From positions 1 through 5,267 of the forward strand of contig CANGJN010000065.1 in the NCBI GenBank assembly GCA_947454215.1: a stretch of DNA of 5,267 nucleotides, written 5' to 3'. The stretch is from Neisseriaceae bacterium (GTDB lineage: Bacteria; Pseudomonadota; Gammaproteobacteria; Burkholderiales; UBA11063). The position numbers were made by a program, and so were the translations under genes. Shown one piece after another: positions 1-4,771 of the stretch; the stretch's first letter is position 1; each line of letters begins with the position of its first letter. Below the pieces are notes generated by a model. That model made no database searches. It had not been told where the DNA came from and saw nothing but the letters and a program-made list of their open reading frames with translations.

Positions 1-13
1 ATTTAATTATAAA

Positions 14-50
14 AATAATAGTGTGGGTATATTTTATCCATACTATTATT
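14..50 (+). repeat. 16-bp inverted repeat (hairpin), possible terminator
   Basis: Arms 14-29 and 35-50 pair over 16 positions around the 5-base loop TATTT. Fourteen are Watson-Crick pairs and two are G.U wobbles (23-41 and 27-37), so plus-strand RNA folds without a mismatch, while minus-strand RNA would carry two A.C mismatches. No U-tract follows on the plus strand. Read on the minus strand, the arm runs into five U's, which would suit a weak terminator for leftward transcription. Whether it ends a gene outside the window or has another RNA role cannot be decided here. Confidence 0.55.
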
Positions 51-162
51 ATTAAAAAAATATAGTTTGAATTTTACTCTATCTTTTTAACTTAAAACTT
101 GATACAATTTATCGTGGTTCAAATAGTATACTAGTATCGTGGGACGTGACAACAAGTTCCCA

Positions 163-171
163 TGTTATAAT
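163..171 (+). promoter_or_regulatory. Extended -10 promoter for the 202-483 frame
   Basis: TGTTATAAT is a perfect extended -10 element (TG, one base, TATAAT). It predicts transcription starting near 178 and a leader of about 24 bases before the ATG at 202. No good -35 hexamer lies at the standard distance, which extended -10 promoters tolerate. The imperfect dyad 138-144/158-164 (CGTGGGA and TCCCATG) overlaps the expected -35 zone and the TG, where an operator could lie. Confidence 0.5.
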
Positions 172-190
172 ATCTCCATATATTAATTTT

Positions 191-195
191 GGAGG
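191..195 (+). promoter_or_regulatory. Strong Shine-Dalgarno site GGAGG
   Basis: GGAGG sits 6 bases before the ATG at 202. It is the best ribosome binding site in the window, better than the AGGA, GGGAAG and AGG sites before ybaB, the Tim44-like gene and tmk. It fixes the start of the interrupted small gene and argues that the gene was expressed recently or still is. Confidence 0.6.
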
Positions 196-201
196 ATTAT
201 T

Positions 202-483
202 ATGGTCATTGTTAAAACTATAAATAAGATAACTAAAGATAAAAAAGTACTATTGGTTATATCGTCAATATGAGCATACTGGTGGCAAGTCAAAAAAGAA
301 CTATTATTGAATCTCAGCAATCATTATAATATTAAAGAATGCGATTGGCGTTTATTGTGCGATAAAGTAAAGGAATTAACTGCTCAATGTTCACCTCTAT
401 TTGAACTAGAAGTTCCTTTGTCTATTGAGAAAAAATCCAATAGAATTGTTAAGTTACTAAAATTAAAAGATAAATTCAATTAG
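202..483 (+). pseudogene. Small membrane-anchored protein gene interrupted by TGA at codon 24
   Basis: From ATG 202 to TAG 481 the frame has 93 codons with one stop inside, TGA at 271-273 (codon 24). I do not recognise the family. The N-terminus has a lysine-rich start, then a hydrophobic stretch (VLLVISSI, stop, AYWW) that would make one membrane anchor if the TGA were a Trp codon. The rest is soluble, with Cys47, Cys53 and Cys63, a DWRLLCD segment and a basic end around NRIVKLLKLK. The 69 codons after the TGA stay open in AT-rich DNA where stops are frequent, so the frame was under selection until recently. Promoter and ribosome binding site look intact. It is convergent with the Tim44-like gene. 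The simplest reading is a young nonsense mutation (TGG to TGA). Read-through, TGA decoded as Trp or a sequencing error are alternatives. Confidence 0.5.
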
Positions 484-844
484 ATAATTAAGATGGTAGT
501 GGGGAATTGTTATAAATATGTGATGTATATATTAGGAATAAACTTCGTATATTTGAAGAAATGAGACTTATAAAATAATAAATCATATAAAGCATTAATA
601 GGAAAGCACTTATGTATTCAAAAGTATACATACGGCAATTTGGTAGATAAAATAAAAAATTTTATATAATGAAGAATATTCTCTTCACTTCTAATAATAG
701 TTAAAACCTAATTTAAGTAAGAAAAAACTCTCTTCGGATATATTTTTTGTATTAAATAAAGTTTATTTCACTTTGTTATCAATGCCTTAAGAGTTTTTAT
801 AGATTTAAATATATATTATAGTTATTCAATATCCATTGAAAATT
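484..844. other. Convergent intergenic region, 361 bases, no intact gene
   Basis: Stops are frequent in all frames I read, and no frame longer than about 30 codons has a plausible start. It separates the plus-strand broken gene from the minus-strand Tim44-like gene. It contains a small hairpin at 668-689 (AATGAAGA and TCTTCACT, one wobble on the minus strand, 6-base loop), an AT-only inverted repeat at 754-768, and the possible terminator listed at 722-799. It may be decayed coding DNA, but no remnant can be identified with confidence. Confidence 0.6.
722..799. terminator. Possible bidirectional terminator
   Basis: AAAAACTCT at 723-731 and AGAGTTTTT at 790-798 are a perfect 9-bp inverted repeat. 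It can be extended inward, with bulges, by TT/AA and GG/CC pairs. On each strand the 3' arm ends in a run of U's (six leftward, five rightward), as expected between convergent genes. The loop is long, about 58 bases, but holds its own AT hairpin (754-760 with 762-768), which would shorten it. The site lies about 45 bases past the stop of the Tim44-like gene. Stability is uncertain because few G:C pairs are involved. Confidence 0.35.
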
Positions 845-1882
845 TTATACCTGTTGAATTCCCTCTACTAACCATTTACCATAGTTAATATCTGATTTTA
901 CAAAATGCCATAATTCACTAAAAGGGGTTGGACTTTGTTGGGGATTTTCACTTACCATTCCAGTAAATTTAACAGCTGCAAAAAGTTGATTATTGTCAAT
1001 GTGACAATCAACTAATTGACATTCTAAATTATTAAAATCTGCGATACAATCATTATCATTGATTGTAGATTGTATTTCTTGATATAATTCAGGAGTTAAA
1101 TATTTCTGTATTTCAAATAAATTTTCTCTATTATTCATACTTTGCACGTGAAGGAATATTCCTTTAGCTTGCCTTAAAAAATAAATTTTTTCAACACCAT
1201 CAGGCATTTTCTCCATACTTGCAAGATTGTTATCTGTATTCGCTGTTTGAAAATTATTTGTATTATTGTAGAATGAATTTTGTTTATCAAGAGGTGGCTG
1301 ATTAAAATTATTTTGATTATTAGAGTCAGACGGATAAGATCCTAGTCCCCCAGGTTTGCTTTTTCTAAAAACCATTAAACCCAATACCAATAGAATACCT
1401 AAAATAGCTATTATCCCCCAAGGAATATGACTAGAATTAAAATTATTTCCTTGGTCATTTGTTGAAGTATTTTGTTGAGTTATACCATTTGGTTGACTTG
1501 CTGAATTCATTTGACTATTTTGATTTTGATTTTGGTTTTGGTTTTGGTTTTGGTTTTGGTTTTGGTTTTGGTTTTGGTTTTGATTGTTTTCTGATGCACT
1601 CTTGCCAAGCATATAACCGCCGGCAGCACCTGCTGCTGCACCTAATACGGCTGCGGTTCCTGCACCTATTCCACCAGATCTGTGAGGTTGAGGTTGTTGA
1701 ATAGGTGCTGCTTGTGTAGGTGGTGGAGTAGAATGATTGTATTGAGGCCTAGAATATGATGGATTTGAAAAACTTCTTCTCATTCCAAAACTTCTTCCTC
1801 CTCCAAATCTAGCTGCTTGTATAAAATTACTAAAAAATAAGGCTATTATTGTTAATATCAAAATTAACTTTTTAAATTTCAT
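845..1882 (-). CDS. Tim44-like domain protein, membrane-anchored
   Basis: The 345-residue protein has a signal peptide (about 1-23: KFKK, hydrophobic core, cleavage expected after IQA). Next come an Arg/Gly start (RFGGGRSFGMRR, 25-36), a Pro/Gln stretch (52-67), a Gly/Ala-rich segment (70-93), an Asn-Gln dipeptide tract (100-121) and a clear transmembrane helix (about 154-172) followed by RKSK. A second Asn-rich linker (186-218) leads to a C-terminal Tim44-like domain (about 225-345) ending in ELWHFVKSD and WLVEGIQQV. Bacterial relatives, frequent in Betaproteobacteria, have an NTF2-like fold; their job is poorly known, and mitochondrial Tim44 tethers the import motor. Topology suggests an envelope protein with the domain facing the cytoplasm, but this is inference. 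The start is supported by GGGAAG, 5 bases before the ATG. It lies 77 bases after tmk with no clear promoter between. Confidence 0.85.
   Translation of the reverse strand: MKFKKLILILTIIALFFSNFIQAARFGGGRSFGMRRSFSNPSYSRPQYNHSTPPPTQAAPIQQPQPHRSGGIGAGTAAVLGAAAGAAGGYMLGKSASENNQNQNQNQNQNQNQNQNQNQNQNSQMNSASQPNGITQQNTSTNDQGNNFNSSHIPWGIIAILGILLVLGLMVFRKSKPGGLGSYPSDSNNQNNFNQPPLDKQNSFYNNTNNFQTANTDNNLASMEKMPDGVEKIYFLRQAKGIFLHVQSMNNRENLFEIQKYLTPELYQEIQSTINDNDCIADFNNLECQLVDCHIDNNQLFAAVKFTGMVSENPQQSPTPFSELWHFVKSDINYGKWLVEGIQQV
1520..1585 (-). repeat. Hexanucleotide microsatellite coding (Asn-Gln)11
   Basis: Eleven tandem 6-base units encode Asn-Gln in the Tim44-like gene (residues 100-121). The central eight (1532-1579) are identical AACCAA copies; the flanking one and two units are AATCAA. 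Identical synonymous codons across 48 bases point to recent expansion by replication slippage. Because the unit is two codons, copy-number changes alter the linker by two residues and never break the frame. Confidence 0.95.
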
Positions 1883-1959
1883 ATAAACTTCCCATGAAAA
1901 TATTTAATAAACTTTAGTTTTATCTAACAGAATATTAATAAATAAAACGATAAAGCGTA

Positions 1960-2604
1960 CTAAACTAAATTTTTTCTTATTAGTAGATCATCTATAATTT
2001 CTATAATTTTTGATTGAGTTACTTCTATATTTTTTTCTGTTGATATTATTTTAATTCTTTGTGAATTTTTTTTTTGTAATTCAGAATATACGCTTTTTAT
2101 CCTGTTAAAAAATTCAAGATTCTCATTTTCTATTCTATCCTTTTTCGTTGATTTATTAATTCTTTCAAAAATTATATTTATATCAGCATCAAATAATATG
2201 GTTAGATCAGGAGTAAGATATCCATCCAACATAGATATCAGTGAATCTATGTGTTGAGTGTCAATTTGTCTTCCACCACACTGATAAGCATATGATGAAT
2301 CAATAAACCTATCAGAAATCACAATAAAAAATTCATTTAACTTAGGAATAATAACATTTGATATTAATTCTTGCCTTGATGCAAACATTAGAAACAATTC
2401 AGTAATTTTATTAATTTTTTCATGATTAAATAATAATAAATTCCTTATAGACTCACCTATTTCTGTACCACCAGGTTCACGAGTCAAATATGTTTTAAAA
2501 CCTTTACTTTGAATATAATCTTGTATAAAATTTATGTGAGTAGTCTTACCTACCCCATCTAATCCCTCAAGAGTAATAAACAAACCTGGTTTTTTTTGTT
2601 GCAT
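1960..2604 (-). CDS. tmk: Thymidylate kinase
   Basis: It phosphorylates dTMP to dTDP with ATP, an essential cytoplasmic step in dTTP synthesis. At 214 residues it has the normal family length. Visible landmarks are the P-loop GLDGVGKTT (14-22), REPGGT (42-47), the ASRQEL stretch (75-80), the DRF motif with SSYAYQCGGR (98-112), PDLTILFD (132-139) and a lid with basic residues leading into DRIENENLEFFNR (156-168). Basic residues in the lid suggest the E. coli-like class, although the P-loop lacks an extra Arg. The start is fixed by GLFITLEG following at the expected distance; a modest AGG lies 12 bases upstream. Odd points are an A8 run in codons 3-5 and an A10 run at 2066-2075 (codons 177-180). 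It follows the SRP RNA gene by 41 bases; the common partner holB is not next to it. Confidence 0.97.
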   Translation of the reverse strand: MQQKKPGLFITLEGLDGVGKTTHINFIQDYIQSKGFKTYLTREPGGTEIGESIRNLLLFNHEKINKITELFLMFASRQELISNVIIPKLNEFFIVISDRFIDSSYAYQCGGRQIDTQHIDSLISMLDGYLTPDLTILFDADINIIFERINKSTKKDRIENENLEFFNRIKSVYSELQKKNSQRIKIISTEKNIEVTQSKIIEIIDDLLIRKNLV

Positions 2605-2631
2605 AATTATATATTACCTATATATTTTCTA

Positions 2632-2646
2632 CTTTTTACCAAAAAG
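2632..2646 (-). terminator. U-tract and small hairpin after the SRP RNA
   Basis: On the minus strand the terminal helix of the SRP RNA is followed at once by five U's (2645-2641), so the RNA's own stem can act as an intrinsic terminator. The same U's can pair instead in a 6-bp hairpin, CTTTTT and AAAAAG around the loop GGT (2646-2632). The two structures share the terminal C and would compete, which may let some transcripts read on into tmk. Confidence 0.4.
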
Positions 2647-2744
2647 GTGGTGAGCCTAACCCTCAGCACTTACTTTACATTCATATGGCTGCTTCGTTCC
2701 CGACCTGACCAGATTTTGAAGAAAATAATGCAAGGAGACCCACC
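2646..2744 (-). ncRNA. ffs: Signal recognition particle RNA (4.5S)
   Basis: This 99-base RNA forms the core of the SRP with Ffh and directs nascent membrane proteins to FtsY. The diagnostic Ffh-binding region lies at 2687-2710 on the minus strand: GGTCAGGT, then the GGAA tetraloop closed by CG/CG, then AAGCAGCC. E. coli has CC/GG at that closing stem, so the two differ by a compensatory base change, which supports a folded functional RNA. The ends pair as GGTGGGTC with GGCTCACC (two wobbles), leaving ACC at the 3' end, as in the E. coli RNA. Ends are judged from this pairing and may be off by a few bases. It starts only 9 bases after the ybaB stop, with just a poor TAATAG at the -10 distance that overlaps that stop, so it may be cut from the dnaX-ybaB transcript. 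Confidence 0.95.
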
Positions 2745-2753
2745 ATTGTTCTA

Positions 2754-3077
2754 TTAAAAAGAGAGGTTAAATCCTCCACCAGGTATTCCAGCAGAAACTG
2801 CATCCATTTTTTGTTTTGAAATTACTTCAATTTTTTTAACGGCATCATTTACAGCAACTAATATTAAATCTTCAAGCATTTCTTTATCATCTAATAAAGA
2901 GTTATCGATATTTATTTTTTTTAAATGGTGACTACCATTCATTAAAACCTTCACTACTCCAGAACCTGAATCGCCTTCAACTTCTAAAAGAGCAATTTCT
3001 TCTTGTACTCTTTGTATGTTTTTTTGGGCTTCTTGAGCCTTTTGCATTAAACCTGCTAATTGTCCCTTATTAAACAT
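2754..3077 (-). CDS. ybaB: YbaB/EbfC family nucleoid-associated protein
   Basis: This small DNA-binding protein acts as a dimer on the nucleoid. At 107 residues it has the family's full length. It shows the long N-terminal helix starting GQLAGLMQKAQEAQ (5-18) and running to LLEVEG (30-35), the beta region with SGSGVVKV (37-44), the LEDLILVAVNDAVKK helix (68-82) and the Gly-rich tail GIPGGGFNLSF (97-107). It starts 20 bases after the dnaX stop, with AGGA 6 bases before the ATG, the standard dnaX-ybaB arrangement. The expected third gene, recR, is missing and replaced by the SRP RNA gene 9 bases downstream. No sign of damage. Confidence 0.96.
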   Translation of the reverse strand: MFNKGQLAGLMQKAQEAQKNIQRVQEEIALLEVEGDSGSGVVKVLMNGSHHLKKINIDNSLLDDKEMLEDLILVAVNDAVKKIEVISKQKMDAVSAGIPGGGFNLSF

Positions 3078-3097
3078 AATTTATCCTATAAATAATA

Positions 3098-4771
3098 TTA
3101 ATTTATACTTTTTATACTACCTGGCATTATTATACCAGAAAATCTATTCATAAGTTCAACTAAATATTTATCACTTTTAATCATATCATCGATATGACTC
3201 TGATTTATTTTACTTATTTCAATATTTTTTTTTTCTAGTGTACCACTCAATTCTTCAGAAAATTCATAATTTATAGAAATATTTTGATTTAGAATTTCAC
3301 AAAACTTCTGATTAATTTGCAACATTATTTCATTATTAACAGCACCCTTATACCTTAAATCAACAACAAGATTAATCGTTTTAGTTTCTTTTTCTGAACT
3401 AATATAATTTGAGTTTTTTAAAATTGGAAAGATATGACCTAAACTTATCTCATTAGTAATTAAAAAATTTAACCAATCTTCATTTGATGATATTATCATT
3501 TCAGATTTTAAATTTGGTTCATTATCTTTTTCTATAGGATTAGGTTTAGTGCTTATTTGATTGATTTTAATATTATCTGTAGCATTTTCTTGTTGACTTT
3601 TATTGATTATATTCTGTTGTAAATCTTTATTATGATTGTTATCATTGATTATTGTTGAAACATTATAATTAGTTTCACTAATAATTAAATTTTTTTCATT
3701 ACTTGATCCTATCATAAAAGACATCATTCTTAGTATTGCCATTAGAAAAACTGAATATTTATCACTACTCTGATTAAACTGAGAAAGACCTATATTAGTT
3801 ATTTCATAAAATAATTGAATATCATTTACACTTATAATCTTAGCTAGATTTACTATATTTTGATTATTTGATTTACCTGTTATTTGACAAATACTTATTT
3901 CAGTTAATTTTGATTGAATACTAGCTAATATTAATTCTGGATCCTTTCCTTCAGATATATTCTTCTCAACTTCATTGATTAAGGCTGTTCCATCCTTAAT
4001 AGCTATAAAATTTAATATTGAATAAATAAAATCATCAGATGTTAAACCCAGCATATTAGTAACAACTAATTCTGATATATTCTCCTCACTAAATGCAATT
4101 GCTTGGTCTAAGAGTGAGAGTGCATCTCGCATACTCCCTCTAGCTGCTTTAGCTAAAATATTTATTGCGTTAGGCTCACTTTGTATATTTTCATTTTCTA
4201 ATACTTGTCTTAAATATGCACTAATTTCTGTACTTAAAAGATCCCTTAATTTTAATTGTAAACATCTGGAAAGTATAGTTGCAGGGATCTTAATTAAATC
4301 TGTTGTTGCTAAAATAAAAACAACAAACTCTGGTGGTTCTTCCAAAGTTTTTAACATGGCATTAAAAGCAGATTTCGACAACATATGTACTTCATCAATT
4401 ATATATATCTTATATCTTCCTTCTATGGGTGCATATTGTGCGTTCTCAATCAATTCACGAACATTTTCAACACCAGTATTTGAAGCGGCATCAATTTCTA
4501 TGACATCAATATATGAACCAGCCTCTATTTGTTTACAATTAGAACACTGAGTACAAGGTTCTCCATCAATTAAATTAATACAATTAAGCGCTCTAGCTAT
4601 TATTCTTGCAATAGTTGTCTTTCCAACCCCTCTTGTTCCAGTTAATAAAATAGCATGGTGTATTTTATTTGAATTAATTATTTTCTTCAAAATTTTTACT
4701 GTATTTAATTGCCCAACTAACATATCAAACCTTTTAGGTCTTAGTTTTCGAGCTAAAACTTTATGCTCCAT
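3098..4771 (-). CDS. dnaX: DNA polymerase III subunit tau (and possibly gamma)
   Basis: This is the AAA+ ATPase of the clamp loader; tau also ties the polymerase cores and DnaB helicase together at the fork. The 557-residue protein has Walker A GTRGVGKTT (45-53), zinc ligands Cys64, Cys73, Cys76 and Cys79, Walker B IYIIDEVH (122-129), the SRC motif with arginine finger Arg169 (168-170) and sensor 2 GSMRD (212-216). The collar domain ends near 355. A low-complexity Asn/Ile/Lys linker (about 365-430) leads to a C-terminal tau domain from about 431 (EDWLNFL). The start is certain: an in-frame TAA lies directly before the ATG and MEHKVLARKLRPKRFD matches family N-termini. The ribosome binding site is poor. 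An A7 tract at codons 359-361 and an A10 tract at codons 513-516 are possible slip sites. It is somewhat shorter than E. coli tau (643 residues). Confidence 0.97.
   Translation of the reverse strand: MEHKVLARKLRPKRFDMLVGQLNTVKILKKIINSNKIHHAILLTGTRGVGKTTIARIIARALNCINLIDGEPCTQCSNCKQIEAGSYIDVIEIDAASNTGVENVRELIENAQYAPIEGRYKIYIIDEVHMLSKSAFNAMLKTLEEPPEFVVFILATTDLIKIPATILSRCLQLKLRDLLSTEISAYLRQVLENENIQSEPNAINILAKAARGSMRDALSLLDQAIAFSEENISELVVTNMLGLTSDDFIYSILNFIAIKDGTALINEVEKNISEGKDPELILASIQSKLTEISICQITGKSNNQNIVNLAKIISVNDIQLFYEITNIGLSQFNQSSDKYSVFLMAILRMMSFMIGSSNEKNLIISETNYNVSTIINDNNHNKDLQQNIINKSQQENATDNIKINQISTKPNPIEKDNEPNLKSEMIISSNEDWLNFLITNEISLGHIFPILKNSNYISSEKETKTINLVVDLRYKGAVNNEIMLQINQKFCEILNQNISINYEFSEELSGTLEKKNIEISKINQSHIDDMIKSDKYLVELMNRFSGIIMPGSIKSIN
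3668..3710 (-). promoter_or_regulatory. Candidate -1 frameshift signal in dnaX
   Basis: Read on the minus strand, AGGA (3710-3707) precedes the heptamer A AAA AAT (3695-3689) by 11 bases. After a 6-base spacer comes the stem ATTAGT, loop GAA, stem ACTAAT (3682-3668). A -1 shift adds Phe-Asn-Tyr and stops at TAG (3680-3678), giving 364 residues, i.e. domains I-III only. The layout copies the E. coli dnaX signal, where an internal Shine-Dalgarno, A AAA AAG and a hairpin make gamma. The stem is short and AT-rich, and the A-site codon AAT is less slippery than AAG. Confidence 0.35.

Noticed and set aside
22..42. DnaA-box-like 9-mers (TTATCCATA at 34-42, TGTGGGTAT at 22-30) suggesting an origin
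   Set aside because: Both deviate from the consensus, they are the two arms of one hairpin, and no cluster of boxes is present.
110..130. tRNA T-arm-like GGTTCAAAT
   Set aside because: The flanks do not form the 5-bp T stem and no acceptor or anticodon arm is present.
268..310. Selenocysteine at the TGA of the 202-483 frame
   Set aside because: No stable SECIS-like stem-loop follows the TGA at the bacterial spacing, and Trp fits the context better than a redox residue in a membrane anchor.
612..650. Possible remnant of miaB: a 12-codon frame reading MYSKVYIRQFGR after an AGGAAAG site
   Set aside because: The similarity to the MiaB N-terminus covers about eight residues only; the key Cys is absent and no further homology follows in any frame.
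523..660. Possible remnant of tsaD: MYILGI at the start, then an IQKY..G..V-like stretch
   Set aside because: The match is a few residues, needs gaps and crosses two stops. tsaD is normally essential, so a decayed copy is unlikely without a duplicate.
1459..1704. Plus-strand frame with a Phe-Gly repeat resembling nucleoporin FG repeats
   Set aside because: It is the antisense reading of the Asn-Gln microsatellite and its surroundings in the Tim44-like gene, with no ribosome binding site and no family outside the repeat.
4356..4550. 64-codon plus-strand frame
   Set aside because: It lies wholly inside the conserved ATPase core of dnaX on the other strand and has no recognisable features.
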